A stretch of DNA of 64,000 nt, taken from NCBI RefSeq assembly GCF_034274695.1, contig NZ_CP128362.1:1-64000 (forward strand), given 5' to 3'. Under the pieces are notes generated by a model. That model saw only the letters and a program-made list of their open reading frames with translations, had not been told where the DNA came from and ran no database searches. Of this stretch, positions 53,230 to 63,586 are shown piece after piece. This DNA is from Chitinophaga sp. LS1 (GTDB taxonomy: Bacteria > Bacteroidota > Bacteroidia > Chitinophagales > Chitinophagaceae). Within the stretch, counting starts at the first letter, position 1; each line of letters begins with the position of its first letter. The translations under genes and the position numbers were made by a program.

Positions 53230-53951
53230 CAATTCAAAGACAGATGTAGCCAAATCTATTTATGTTGTAGCCCAAAAATTGCGTGTAAAGAAACTGCCTC
53301 CGCTATAACAATACAAATATTTTGATCACCATTGTCTTATTCCGGAGGACTAACGTTAGGAGGTACCTTACAAATTAATTGTTGATAAAATAGTATTAAT
53401 CGTGGTTAAATTAGAACACTTCTTCCCGCCATAATAATTCCACCATTCTGTCTAATCCCTTATCAGCAGGCTATTTACAGGAAAAATTCATTCACTGCAA
53501 ACCGGAAGGTTAGATTATTAAGTTGATAAAAAATTGTGTATTTTCCCCTACTTATAGAATTAATCAGGGATGAAACAATTTACACTTTATGCTTCCCTCA
53601 CATTTGACTTATATGATTGCTGTCTGCTGTAAATATTTACCTTAGATTAATTTTCTTTTGATTTAATCATATTTGCTGATGTAAAATTAGGGTCTCAATT
53701 TCTTTAATGTGTTAAATCTTTTTCGTCACTGTAATATTGACTTTAGTGGTAATGGATTTTTCATATGTCCAATATTATAATCGCCAGGGATATTAATATT
53801 GAATTGTATTAAAATCAAAGCTGTTGTATTTGATTAAACATCGAGGATAATGGTCATGACTTTAAACACATTTTATTGTTCCTAACAGTTTTAAACTGCT
53901 TTGTATTAAATCGAATAAATAGGATTTCAACTAAAAATAAAATCAGATGAT
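53230..53951. other. Long AT-rich gap upstream of the GH97 gene
   Basis: About 720 bp. A plus frame near 53226-53309 (LNNSKTDVAKSIYVVAQKLR) may be a scrap of another gene; the rest has no ORF. The long leader may hold distal regulatory sites for the glycosidase gene, but none is recognisable. Confidence 0.4.
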
Positions 53952-55838
53952 ATGCGATACCTGAAACAAGGTCTTTTAACTTTACTAATGTGGGGAATAT
54001 GCACAACTACTGTTAATGCTAACAAACAGGGAAATGAAATTCAGGTCAATAGTCCGAACAAACAAATTTCCGTTCACGTATTTATTGAAAATGAAAGACT
54101 TTCCTACTCTATCCTGTATGGGAATGTAAAAGTTATTAATACGTCTCCATTAGGACTAACCGTTGATCATATAGATTTAGGCTATAAAACAACCATGCCT
54201 GGAAAGCCCGAAGTAAGTTCGCTCAATGAAAGGTATTCAATTTTTGGGAATCATTCATTGGTCACTAATCATGCAAATGAAACAAGTATTCCATTGGAAG
54301 CGGCAGGTAAGAAATTCAATCTTATTATAAGAGTATATGACGATGGAGTAGCGATCCGTTATACTATTCCCATTGGAACCAGGCATATTGATAGTGAATC
54401 TACCTCATGGAATCTTCCTGAAAATACTACAAACATAGCATGGTCAGGATTCAGTCAATCGTATGAAGAGTTGAGCCATGTAACATCATTAAATAAGGTT
54501 CCGGAGAACCAGCCAATAATGGGGCCGCTTACTTTTGAAGTATCCGGAAGATATCTATCAATTTCGGAGGCTGACTGCGAAACCTTTTCTGATATGTCAT
54601 TCATACGCAATGGGCATGTTTTAAAAGCATATTTCCCCTTTGCAAAAGATGGCTGGCAATTTGAACACCTGGCAGAAAATAGCCCTTCTGTTCCGGATGG
54701 TTCATATAAAGGGCAAAAAGTAACCCCATGGCGGACGACGATCATTTCCCCAAATTTGAATGGCCTGGTGAATGCTGATCTGCTGATGAATGTGTGCCCA
54801 CCCCCTAAAGAAGGACGTGACTTTTCCTGGGTAAAACCTGGTAGATGTTTATGGCAATGGTGGAGTATTGGTGCTCCACAATTGGAAGACCAAAAAAACT
54901 GGTACGATGCCGCTGCTAAGTTAAAATGGGAATACTACCTGGTAGACGATGGCTGGCGTGATTGGAGAAAAGATGGGAAAGATCAGTGGACATTATTAAA
55001 AGAAGTGATCGACTATGGCAAAAGCGTGGGGGTACAATCAATAGTATGGGTAGATTCAAAAGAATGCAGGAATGCTTTAGAACGGCACAAATACCTGGAA
55101 AAGATAAAGGCGATAGGTGCCTCCGGGATAAAAATTGACTTTATCCCTGATGCAACAGCAAATATTATGCAGTGGTATGTAGGAACGATGGAGGATTGCG
55201 CCGAATTAAAATTACTCCTGAACTTTCATGGCAGTGTAAAACCTACCGGATTGAGACGTACTTATCCAAATGATATCACAAGGGAGGCTGTACGTGGTAA
55301 TGAATACCACATGTCAAGGTATGACCGGGTAATGCCCTTCCAGCAAGATGTTTGCCTGCCCTTCACACGACTGATGGCAGGTGCGGCCGATATTACGCCA
55401 GTCATCTTAAATCCCGCAGAATTGACCACCGCAAAATATACATGGGCACATGAATTTGCCCAGGCGATTGTTTATCTTTCGCCGGTAACACATTTTTGTG
55501 ACCAGTATAAATTCTATCTTGATAGCCCCATGTTTGATCTGTTCCAGACGATTCCTACCACCTGGGATGAAACCAGGGTGCTTCCATGTACCCAAATGGG
55601 TGAAGTCGTTGCTTTTGCACGTCGTAAAGGAGATACCTGGTGGATTGGAATAATGAATGGTACGACTGAAAGGGAAGTAAAAATCCCGCTATCTTTTCTG
55701 TCTAAAAAAACAAAAGCAACCCTTGTTTATGACACCCTTACTAATACTAGCATTAACAGAGAAACAAAATTCTTATCTCCTAAAGATGTCTTAACTATTA
55801 GACTGGCACCTGGTGGAGGGTTTACAGCTAAAATGTAA
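53952..55838 (+). CDS. Glycoside hydrolase family 97 enzyme
   Basis: This 628-residue exported protein (signal YLKQGLLTLLMWGICTTTVN) has the three GH97 parts. The N-terminal beta-sandwich has RVYDDGVAIRYTIP. The (beta/alpha)8 catalytic domain has WQWWSIGAPQLEDQKNWYD, YLVDDGWRDW, GIKIDFIPD, LLNFHGSVKPTGLRRTYPN and REAVRGNEY. The C-terminal beta domain has WWIGIMNGTTEREV. GH97 contains alpha-glucosidases (SusB type, inverting) and alpha-galactosidases (retaining); residues seen do not settle which. Bacteroidota periplasmic enzymes of this family act on oligosaccharides. It is monocistronic, followed by a strong terminator. Confidence 0.88.
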   Translation: MRYLKQGLLTLLMWGICTTTVNANKQGNEIQVNSPNKQISVHVFIENERLSYSILYGNVKVINTSPLGLTVDHIDLGYKTTMPGKPEVSSLNERYSIFGNHSLVTNHANETSIPLEAAGKKFNLIIRVYDDGVAIRYTIPIGTRHIDSESTSWNLPENTTNIAWSGFSQSYEELSHVTSLNKVPENQPIMGPLTFEVSGRYLSISEADCETFSDMSFIRNGHVLKAYFPFAKDGWQFEHLAENSPSVPDGSYKGQKVTPWRTTIISPNLNGLVNADLLMNVCPPPKEGRDFSWVKPGRCLWQWWSIGAPQLEDQKNWYDAAAKLKWEYYLVDDGWRDWRKDGKDQWTLLKEVIDYGKSVGVQSIVWVDSKECRNALERHKYLEKIKAIGASGIKIDFIPDATANIMQWYVGTMEDCAELKLLLNFHGSVKPTGLRRTYPNDITREAVRGNEYHMSRYDRVMPFQQDVCLPFTRLMAGAADITPVILNPAELTTAKYTWAHEFAQAIVYLSPVTHFCDQYKFYLDSPMFDLFQTIPTTWDETRVLPCTQMGEVVAFARRKGDTWWIGIMNGTTEREVKIPLSFLSKKTKATLVYDTLTNTSINRETKFLSPKDVLTIRLAPGGGFTAKM

Positions 55839-55890
55839 AGGGCTCTTACAGGCAATAGCACTGTTGATATTACAGGGGATACGAGTATAA

Positions 55891-55940
55891 AAAACAATAA
55901 AAGCCTTCAGATTTTTCACCTGAAGGCTTTTATTGTTTTT
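55891..55940. terminator. Strong bidirectional-type terminator
   Basis: AAAACAATAAAAGCCTTCAG (55891-55910) pairs perfectly over 20 bp with CTGAAGGCTTTTATTGTTTT (55920-55939). The GCCTTCAG core recurs in other terminators of the window. Confidence 0.92.
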
Positions 55941-56044
55941 CCATACTTGCTAGCGCATCCTCGTTATACTATCTCTCAATGACCAAAGCCCCCCGCTAAC
56001 AAACATTTGCAAGCCCACAATAAAAAGTAGCATAAATTTACACC

Positions 56045-56860
56045 ATGCAATATCAAACCTATTTAGCTGGTATCGACCTGGATCCTATGATACAATGTTA
56101 TTGGACCCTGGAAGGTCCTGCAGGTAGCTTCACACAAAAACAGACCATCGTACCTGATGGCTGTATGGAAATGATTTTTCATTACGGGGATCTGTACCAG
56201 CAATACCTGGAAGATGGCAACATTATTTTACAACCCCGGTGCTTTGTAATCGGGCAATTAACCCGTCCACTTGAAATAGTCGCAACTGGCAAAACAGGTA
56301 TTTTTTCAGTTCGTTTCCATCCGGATGGTTTTTCTCCATTTACACACTTGCCTTTATCCGAAATGGAAAACTCAGCTATCCCACTTGAAAGACTTTTCGG
56401 TAATGATGGAAAAAATGTAGAACTGGCAATCCTTAACGCTCCTGGTGTATCCGAAAGAATCAAAGAGGTAGAACAATTTCTCACCAATCGCCTTGCAACT
56501 GCTGAAACAATCGACCACATCACCAGGTCCCTGATAGAAGCGATCTGGCATTCCAATGGTCAATTATCTGTAACAGCACTATCCAGACAAAGTCAGATAA
56601 AAAGCAGACGGCTGGAGCGCAGGTTCTTATCAGACGTAGGCATGAGCCCCAAACAATTATCCAGGGTAATAAGACTAAATAATATATTTAAAAAACTTAT
56701 TAGCGGAAAAGAGACTTCTCTTACAGCCTTAGCCTATGAAGGAAATTATTTTGACCAGTCACATTTTATAAAAGAGTTTAAGCAACTGACGGGCTATACC
56801 CCGAAACAGTATTACAACGATAACCTTAAAATGTCGGCGTTGTTGTATGGCAAAGGATGA
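56045..56860 (+). CDS. AraC-family regulator with DUF6597-type N-terminus
   Basis: This 271-residue protein starts at MQYQTYLAGIDLDPMIQCYW, typical of the DUF6597 sensor domain (IVPDGCMEMIFHYGD, VIGQLTRPLEI, FSVRFHPDGFSPF). The C-terminal AraC DNA-binding domain has SVTALSRQSQIKSRRLERRF and TALAYEGNYFDQSHFIKEF with GYTPKQY. It is followed 54 bp downstream by a DUF6265 gene on the same strand, its possible target. Confidence 0.85.
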   Translation: MQYQTYLAGIDLDPMIQCYWTLEGPAGSFTQKQTIVPDGCMEMIFHYGDLYQQYLEDGNIILQPRCFVIGQLTRPLEIVATGKTGIFSVRFHPDGFSPFTHLPLSEMENSAIPLERLFGNDGKNVELAILNAPGVSERIKEVEQFLTNRLATAETIDHITRSLIEAIWHSNGQLSVTALSRQSQIKSRRLERRFLSDVGMSPKQLSRVIRLNNIFKKLISGKETSLTALAYEGNYFDQSHFIKEFKQLTGYTPKQYYNDNLKMSALLYGKG

Positions 56861-56914
56861 CTTGTCGCTTTTTTACAATTTTCACACCGGCTTTTTTCGC
56901 ACCTTCGTATAAAA

Positions 56915-57361
56915 TTGAAGCCTATGTTACGATTATTAATCGCCATATGTTTTATCGGACCCATTAACAAAGCCGCCTGGTTGATAGGTACCTGGGAAAG
57001 TCAGACATCCAAAGGAATTATTTACGAAAGCTGGAAAAGGGAATCATCGAAGGAGCTAAGCGGCAAAAGCTATATGCTGAAGGGAAAAGATACATTGATA
57101 TTTGAAACCATCCGGTTAATAGCGGACCAACATCAATTGTATTATATCCCTACTGTAAAAAATCAAAACAATGGACAGCCGGTGCGTTTTGCATTAAAAA
57201 AAACATCAGATAACCAGCTCGTGTTTGAAAATTCTGAACATGATTTCCCTCAAATCATCACTTATAGAAAATTGGATGCGGATAGCCTGATAGCTGAAAT
57301 TTCGGGAATGGTGGACGGACGGCTTCGCAAAGAGATCTTTCCAATGAGAAAAGTGCAGTAA
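56915..57361 (+). CDS. DUF6265 family protein, probably exported
   Basis: This 148-residue protein has a short hydrophobic N-terminus (MLRLLIAICFIGPINKAA, from Met4) and then the lipocalin-like pattern WLIGTWESQTSKGIIYESWK, FETIRLIADQHQLYYIPTV, LVFENSEHDFPQIITYRKL and LIAEISGMVDGR of DUF6265. No catalytic motif. It follows the AraC-type gene and may be co-transcribed. Confidence 0.75.
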   Translation: MKPMLRLLIAICFIGPINKAAWLIGTWESQTSKGIIYESWKRESSKELSGKSYMLKGKDTLIFETIRLIADQHQLYYIPTVKNQNNGQPVRFALKKTSDNQLVFENSEHDFPQIITYRKLDADSLIAEISGMVDGRLRKEIFPMRKVQ

Positions 57362-57500
57362 GATCGGCCATAATGTCGGTGTTTTCGGTTTGATAGCAGT
57401 GCGTATCAAACAGCCTCTATCACCACCGTTGTAAAAGGGTCATCAGTATGTACTTCTTCTACCGAATATTGTTTGTAATCATTATGGTGTGAAATCTACC

Positions 57501-60500
57501 TCAAAAGCAATTTAGATAAATGGTAAATTTACTTCCTTTACCAACCGTGCTTTCAACTTTCAATTCTCCACCTGATGCATTTATAATTTTCCTTGCCAGG
57601 TATAAACCTACTCCATGTCCTTCCACATGCAGGTTTAGCCTGCCATAAATAGTGAATATCTTCCTCATTCCATCCTTAGTTATACCTATTCCATTGTCTT
57701 CTACACTGATGACAATATATTTCCCTTCCTGCCTGGTATGAACGTGAATCTTCGGTTCGTCCTGACCTGCAAACTTCATAGCATTAGAAATGAGATTATA
57801 TAATATGCTCCTCAGATTCTTGTGAGAAAAGGATATCTCTTTTACGTCAAGTTCTGTTGTTATTGCAGCATGCGTATCTTTGATCTTTTTTTCAAGGCTC
57901 CATTCAATATTACTGATCACGTCTCCTATATCAACCCGCTCCATATCCGTCAAATCGTTTTCCATTTTGGCTATCGTGCTAATATTCTTTATCAATAAGC
58001 TGAATTTCTTAATGGAGGAATTGATAATTTGTATAAATTCCATCAATTCTGAATTCTCATTATCCATCAGGTTCATCAATGCTATACTTGATTCTATATT
58101 ATTCAGGGGATCCAATAAATCATGTGATGCCATATGAATAAAATGGTCCAGATCTGCATTTATACGTAGCAAACTTTCATTTTTTTCATCCAATTCAATT
58201 TTCGCCTTTTTCAGCGCGGTAATATCATTAAAAGAAACAACCACACCATTACACCTGTTTTCTGCCTGTTGTATATAAGGCACGATCATCATTTGGTACC
58301 AATGACCGGCGTTGGTTTCAATTTCCCGGGTCACTTCGAGTCCATCCTTCAGTACATTCTTTACATCATCTATAATAGTACTCAGTTTAATATTAGTGGA
58401 GATGTGGCTAATTGACCTTCCGATATCAGCCTCCTGCAGGTTGATCAGTTTTACCGCAACAGGGGAAAATTTCATTACCTCAAGTTGTTCATTCAAAAAT
58501 ATCTGCCCATTGATATTACTTCTGAAATAGTTGTTCAAATCATCATTAATTTCAAGCAACTGTTTATTCTTCAATTGGTAATCGGCATTTATAGTATGCA
58601 GTTCTTCATTGACGGATTGCATTTCTTCATTCGTACTCTGCATTTCTTCATTGGATGAAATGAGTTCTTCGTTGAAGGATTGCATATTTTCATTGTAAGC
58701 ATCAATTCTTTCATAGGCTGCAGAAAGTCTTTCCCTGACCTCTTTCAATTCATGCTCAAGGTTTGAAACGTACTTTATATTGTAAGCCTGTTCATCGAAT
58801 ACCTGGTAATCTTTATTAACGTCATATCCGCCTGCATCTTCTTTGAAGATGACTAAATAAGATACAGGATTTCCTTTTTTTGCCTGCATTGGGCTGATGG
58901 TGAGGCTAACAGAAATATTTTCACCATTGACGTCGACAGGAATACCTTTGACCCCAATTTTCTTATTTGTTATAGATACCTGACTTATTAATGTATTAAA
59001 TGCAAGTTCCAGGTGTTCTGGCAGCAATTGCATCAGGTTTGAATTAAAGTTTTGTTGCAGCAGGTATTTGGTAGTATTACCAAATGACTTGACTACCTGA
59101 TAGTTGTCGTCTATACATACAGCCAGGTAATCCAATTCATTCGCCAGCATATCATTTATAGTTTCTGCTACATTATATCCTTTGTTCCTGCCGGTATTTT
59201 CACGAACAGGCGCGATTGTAGACGAACCCAGCGATTCTGGTATTGAAATTGAATCGAAATTAATGGTCCGTTTTTCACTGATGTTTTTATATAATCTCCA
59301 CTTTTTACTGATCACCTCCAGGTGGCTTATAATGGAATTAGGCGTTTCACTCGAACCTAAAAACAGATAGCCATTGAATTTAATTCCGAAGAGCAGCATT
59401 GAAAATACCTTCTTTTGCAAAAAGGGAGTCATGTAGATCAATAGGTTCCGACAACTGATGAAGTGCATGTTGCAGTAAGGAGGATTTTTCACCAGATCGT
59501 GCTGTGCAAATATCACCATTTGGCGTATCAGAGGATTTATCCTATAGCTTTCATTTTCTTTTAGAAAATACTTCTGCAATCTTTCGGGGGAGAGATCCTT
59601 TACACTACTCCAATGATAAAGCCCCTTGCCCGCATATAATAAAGCGGCACTATCAAGATCTGTGGCAAAAAGTTTTACAGTGATATTTTTGTAGGGGCCG
59701 GTCAACTGTTCTTTTATCAGTATCGCCATTGAATAAACCTCTTCGCCTGTAGCACAACCAGCAATCCACATCTTAAGTTCTTCACCGGGATTAAGCCTTG
59801 AAAGCAGATCTGGCAGAATACTTTTTTCAATTATTTCAAAGGCTTCTGCGTCTCTGAAAAAAGATGTAACGCTGATAAGAAAATCTTTGGCCAGGGTCAC
59901 TACCTCAGCAGGGCTTGTACGCAGAAAATCATAATAATCCTCCAGTGTAATAAAATTAGCGTATGCAGCTCTTCTCTTGGTACGGCGAAGGAGGGTAGAT
60001 AGTTTGTAATCTGAAAAATCAAGTGGCAATTGATTCTTTATATAATCTATAATTGTCACAATGGTATTTTCATTTTCCTGAATCCCTACTTCCTGTTCAC
60101 GCTGGTGCAATACGTAATCTTCGATCACTTCGGGCATAGCAGGAGGTTCTAATACAAAATCAACCATTCCGGTGGCGATTGCATTTGAAGGCATGCCGGG
60201 AAATCTTGAAGTCAATGGTTCTCTGGCAATCACCAGACCACCAGCCCGCTTTATTGCGACAATGCCATCTGTACCATCCGCACCTAATCCTGAGAGTACA
60301 ACGGCAACGGCTCTCTTGCCATGACTGGCAGCAAGAGAATTTAAGAAAATATTGATTGTGAGATGAGGCGCCTTTTCATTTTCCTTACCGGTTAAGTATA
60401 GCCGGGTATTCCGAATGGTCATTAACTTATCATTGGGAATCAGGTAAACATGATTGGCATGGATGTTCATTCCGTTTTCAGCTTCCTGCACCCACAATTT

Positions 60501-60674
60501 GCTATGTCTGGCAAGTAACTCCACCATCCTGCTCTTAAAATCCGTTGAAAGGTGTTGGACAATTATATATGCAACACCGTCCAATGGAGTATTATCAAAG
60601 ATTGTGTTAATCTCCTCCATACCACCAGCAGAAGCGCCAATGGCAATAATATGATGGGGTTCTATGGTAACCAT
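57501..60674 (-). CDS. CheB-CheR-PAS-histidine kinase fusion
   Basis: This 1057-residue protein has four parts. CheB methylesterase (1-190): Ser in IGASAGGMEE, His in IIVQHLSTDF, Asp in LSGLGADGTDG. CheR methyltransferase (200-480): GCATGEEVYSMA near 305, FISCRNLLIYM. A long coiled coil follows (about 640-715; NEELISSNEEMQSTNEEMQS). A PAS domain (about 715-830) precedes HisKA with H-box IHMASHDLLDPLNN (about 845) and HATPase with NLISNAMKFA, VEDNGIGI (near 993) and GVGLYLARK. No receiver domain is present, so the output partner must be elsewhere. Such fusions occur in non-chemotactic signalling in Bacteroidota. All key residues seem intact. Monocistronic. Confidence 0.9.
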   Translation of the reverse strand: MVTIEPHHIIAIGASAGGMEEINTIFDNTPLDGVAYIIVQHLSTDFKSRMVELLARHSKLWVQEAENGMNIHANHVYLIPNDKLMTIRNTRLYLTGKENEKAPHLTINIFLNSLAASHGKRAVAVVLSGLGADGTDGIVAIKRAGGLVIAREPLTSRFPGMPSNAIATGMVDFVLEPPAMPEVIEDYVLHQREQEVGIQENENTIVTIIDYIKNQLPLDFSDYKLSTLLRRTKRRAAYANFITLEDYYDFLRTSPAEVVTLAKDFLISVTSFFRDAEAFEIIEKSILPDLLSRLNPGEELKMWIAGCATGEEVYSMAILIKEQLTGPYKNITVKLFATDLDSAALLYAGKGLYHWSSVKDLSPERLQKYFLKENESYRINPLIRQMVIFAQHDLVKNPPYCNMHFISCRNLLIYMTPFLQKKVFSMLLFGIKFNGYLFLGSSETPNSIISHLEVISKKWRLYKNISEKRTINFDSISIPESLGSSTIAPVRENTGRNKGYNVAETINDMLANELDYLAVCIDDNYQVVKSFGNTTKYLLQQNFNSNLMQLLPEHLELAFNTLISQVSITNKKIGVKGIPVDVNGENISVSLTISPMQAKKGNPVSYLVIFKEDAGGYDVNKDYQVFDEQAYNIKYVSNLEHELKEVRERLSAAYERIDAYNENMQSFNEELISSNEEMQSTNEEMQSVNEELHTINADYQLKNKQLLEINDDLNNYFRSNINGQIFLNEQLEVMKFSPVAVKLINLQEADIGRSISHISTNIKLSTIIDDVKNVLKDGLEVTREIETNAGHWYQMMIVPYIQQAENRCNGVVVSFNDITALKKAKIELDEKNESLLRINADLDHFIHMASHDLLDPLNNIESSIALMNLMDNENSELMEFIQIINSSIKKFSLLIKNISTIAKMENDLTDMERVDIGDVISNIEWSLEKKIKDTHAAITTELDVKEISFSHKNLRSILYNLISNAMKFAGQDEPKIHVHTRQEGKYIVISVEDNGIGITKDGMRKIFTIYGRLNLHVEGHGVGLYLARKIINASGGELKVESTVGKGSKFTIYLNCF

Positions 60675-60917
60675 TGAAATATCTTTTAACGTGTAACCAG
60701 ATGTAGATTTAGAAAGCTGAGCGGTTGTAACCTAAGGTAGGATAACATTCCGAAAAGCCATTCCACGGGTAAAGCTCCACTGGCATAAACTGTTGTTGCT
60801 GCTTTTAATGTCTTAAAAAGTAAATATCATTGCTGCAAAAAAAAAGCCGACCTTTAGAGAGATTGTCAACCCAAGGGTTCCCCCTCTTCCGGTCAATATC
60901 TTATTTAAACTTTTTAT

Positions 60918-62036
60918 ATGAGCGTCACAAAGATAAATATAGTCCGGTTCGCCTCAAAAGGAAACAGCAGTTTTATTGATACAGTAACCGCTAAAGTGCA
61001 GGATTATTTTCAAAGCACAAATACCTCTCCATACGCCAATGGTGGTATGTGGAGGAAGACAATAATCATGATATTGTGTTATACTATTCCCTATTTATTG
61101 ATAATCAGTAGTGTTGGAGCTAATAGCCTGTTGCTGTTCTGGGTATTCTGGTTACTGATGGGTTTTGGTATTGTGGGAATTGGGACTTCTGTTATGCACG
61201 ATGCGAATCACGGAGCATATTCTCCTAATAAGAAAGTTAATGCTTTTTTGGGACATATGCTCGAAGTAATTGGTGGATATAGCGTCAACTGGAAGATCCA
61301 GCATAATTTACTGCATCATACTTATACAAATATAGAAGGGCTTGATGAGGATATTGATAGTATTGTACTTTTACGTCTCTCGCCCAGGCAGCAATGGTAT
61401 TGGTTTCATCGTTACCAACACCTGTATGCCTGGTTCTTTTATATGTTAATGACCTTGTATTGGATGACAGCAAAAGACTATCTGCAGGTAATTCGTTATA
61501 AAAAGCGGGATCTGCTTATTAAACAAAAAATATCTTTAAGGAGGGCTATTTTTCATATTACCTGGTACAAAATGTTTTATTACAGCTATGTATTAGTGTT
61601 ACCAATTCTATTCTCTGGTCAGGCATGGTATTATGTGCTGGCTGGGTTTGTAATTATGCATTTTACGGCTGGTTTTATGCTTGCATGTATTTTCCAGCCA
61701 GCTCATGTTATGCCAGATGCTAAATTCCCGGAACCGATTGTTGAAGGTAACAAACGACATATTAAAGATACCTGGGCCGTTCACGAACTGGCTAGTTCTA
61801 CAAATTTTGCACCACGCAGCAGGGTGTTATCCTGGTTTATAGGAGGTCTCAATTTTCAGATTGAACACCATTTATTTTCGAATATATGTCATGTTCATTA
61901 CCGGAAACTGGCACCTATTGTAAAACAGACTGCAGAGGAATTTGGATTGCCTTATCATGTAAAACGGACTTTCCTGATAGCGTTGATTGAGCATGCAAGG
62001 ATGTTGAAAATACTGGGGAAAAATCAGTTAGCCTAA
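60918..62036 (+). CDS. Membrane fatty acid desaturase
   Basis: This 372-residue protein has the three His boxes of acyl-lipid/acyl-CoA desaturases: MHDANHGAYS (about 94-103), QHNLLHHTY (about 128-136) and QIEHHLF (about 314-320). The last Q-x-x-HH form is typical of front-end/linoleoyl-type desaturases. Membrane segments include IIMILCYTIPYLLIISSVGA and LLFWVFWLLMGFGIVGIGTS. It introduces a cis double bond in membrane lipids using a di-iron centre. It is monocistronic; the 240 bp upstream hold no other gene, and a terminator follows. Confidence 0.9.
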   Translation: MSVTKINIVRFASKGNSSFIDTVTAKVQDYFQSTNTSPYANGGMWRKTIIMILCYTIPYLLIISSVGANSLLLFWVFWLLMGFGIVGIGTSVMHDANHGAYSPNKKVNAFLGHMLEVIGGYSVNWKIQHNLLHHTYTNIEGLDEDIDSIVLLRLSPRQQWYWFHRYQHLYAWFFYMLMTLYWMTAKDYLQVIRYKKRDLLIKQKISLRRAIFHITWYKMFYYSYVLVLPILFSGQAWYYVLAGFVIMHFTAGFMLACIFQPAHVMPDAKFPEPIVEGNKRHIKDTWAVHELASSTNFAPRSRVLSWFIGGLNFQIEHHLFSNICHVHYRKLAPIVKQTAEEFGLPYHVKRTFLIALIEHARMLKILGKNQLA

Positions 62037-62073
62037 CATCGTTTCAGCGTGCTCTCTACTGCATTTAGTATAT

Positions 62074-62110
62074 AAGCCTTCAGGTCGAAAGATCCGGGGC
62101 TTTTTTGTTT
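62074..62110. terminator. Intrinsic terminator
   Basis: AAGCC (about 62074-62078) pairs with GGCTT (about 62098-62102) around a long loop starting TTCAGG, followed by TTTTTGTTT. It lies between the convergent desaturase and acr3 genes. Confidence 0.65.
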
Positions 62111-62114
62111 AAGA

Positions 62115-63155
62115 TTATGCTGGTTGATAGAAACGCTTTTTTAACCACAACGCTACCCGTACCAATATAATCAAAGCAGGCACTTCTACCAATGGCCCAA
62201 TTACACCAGCAAATGCCTGTCCTGAATTAATCCCAAACACGCCAATAGCGACTGCTATGGCCAGTTCAAAATTATTGCCCGATGCGGTGAACGAAATGGC
62301 AGCATTTTGGTCATAATCGGCTCCCATTGCCTTAGCAAGAACAAAACTCAGCAGAAACATGACCACGAAATAAATAATCAATGGCAATGCAATACGTAGC
62401 ACATCTGCAGGTATTTGTACAATTAGCTCTCCTTTCAGGCTAAACATGATCAGTATCGTAAATAACAGAGCGATAAGCGTTACCGGCGAAATAAGCGGAA
62501 GAAATTTGTCGTTATACCATACCTCTCCCTTTACACGTAACAAGACCACCCTGCTTATTATTCCCCCTGCAAATGGCAATCCTAAGTACATAGCTACAGT
62601 CTTTGCTATTTCTCCGATAGTGATATGTACAACCATTCCCTCAAAGCCAAATAACGGGGGTAAAATGGTTAAGAACAACCATGCATAAAAGCTATAAAGC
62701 AACACCTGAAAAACGCTGTTAAGGGCAACCAATCCGGCAGCATACTCCCTGTTGCCTCCGGCTAGTTCATTCCATACAATTACCATTGCAATACAACGGG
62801 CAAGTCCAATTAAAATAAGACCTGACATATATTCGGGATAGCCATGCAGCAATAACAACGCTAATACAAACATAACAACAGGCCCAATTACCCAATTTAA
62901 CAGTAATGATGCTGTTAATACTTTTACATTCATAAATACCTTACCCATCTGTTCAAATCTGACCTTGGCAAATGGCGGGTACATCATAAGTATTAAACCA
63001 ATGGCTAAAGGTATATTGGTGGTTCCAACTGACAACCTATTGATGAATGCACCCGTATTGGGGGCGATATACCCAATAGCTATGCCAATTGCCATTGCAA
63101 GGAAGATCCAGATAGTAAGGTAACGATCTAAAAAGCTGAGACGTTTTGCACTCAT
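62115..63155 (-). CDS. acr3: ACR3-family arsenite efflux transporter
   Basis: This 346-residue inner-membrane protein has ten hydrophobic segments. The ACR3 signature includes [20 protein letters not shown] with the conserved Cys that binds arsenite, [19 protein letters not shown] and [19 protein letters not shown]. It exports trivalent arsenic driven by the proton gradient. The start ATG overlaps the arsC stop by one base (63155). It is the last gene of the minus-strand arsenic operon in the window. Called arsB in some annotations, but the family is ACR3. Confidence 0.92.
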   Translation of the reverse strand: MSAKRLSFLDRYLTIWIFLAMAIGIAIGYIAPNTGAFINRLSVGTTNIPLAIGLILMMYPPFAKVRFEQMGKVFMNVKVLTASLLLNWVIGPVVMFVLALLLLHGYPEYMSGLILIGLARCIAMVIVWNELAGGNREYAAGLVALNSVFQVLLYSFYAWLFLTILPPLFGFEGMVVHITIGEIAKTVAMYLGLPFAGGIISRVVLLRVKGEVWYNDKFLPLISPVTLIALLFTILIMFSLKGELIVQIPADVLRIALPLIIYFVVMFLLSFVLAKAMGADYDQNAAISFTASGNNFELAIAVAIGVFGINSGQAFAGVIGPLVEVPALIILVRVALWLKKRFYQPA

Positions 63156-63574
63156 TATTTAGTTATGTACTGTTGAATAAAGTCTTGACTATAGGCTTTT
63201 ATCTGCTCACGCACCTCGCGAAACCGGGCCATGATTTCTTCTTCTGTACCCGTAGCCTTAGCAGGGTCCGGGAAGTTGTGGTGAAACTTTTGTGCTGAAG
63301 AAGGAAAGAAGGGACAACGCTCCTTTGCATTATCACATACTGTGATAACAAAATCAAAAGGAATGTCTCTGTACTCGTTCATGTTGTTGGAGGTGTGCAT
63401 CGATATATCTATCCCATCCTCTTTCATGGTGGCTATAGCGCGGGGATTTACACCATGTGTTTCGACACCTGCACTGTATATTTCAGCTTTTCCGGATGCA
63501 AAATATCTTAAATAGCCTTCTGCTATCTGACTGCGACAGCTATTGCCTGTACATAACACTAATATTTTCTTCAT
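63155..63574 (-). CDS. arsC: Thioredoxin-type arsenate reductase (LMW-PTP fold)
   Basis: This 139-residue protein has the P-loop [19 protein letters not shown] with catalytic Cys8 and Cys13/Arg14, and a second redox pair region [13 protein letters not shown] near 80-92, as in S. aureus-type ArsC. It reduces arsenate to arsenite with thioredoxin. The gene lies 12 bp after the ArsM-like gene and overlaps acr3, so the product passes to the exporter. All expected Cys are present. Confidence 0.92.
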   Translation of the reverse strand: MKKILVLCTGNSCRSQIAEGYLRYFASGKAEIYSAGVETHGVNPRAIATMKEDGIDISMHTSNNMNEYRDIPFDFVITVCDNAKERCPFFPSSAQKFHHNFPDPAKATGTEEEIMARFREVREQIKAYSQDFIQQYITK

Positions 63575-63586
63575 TTGGCTTGAGTT

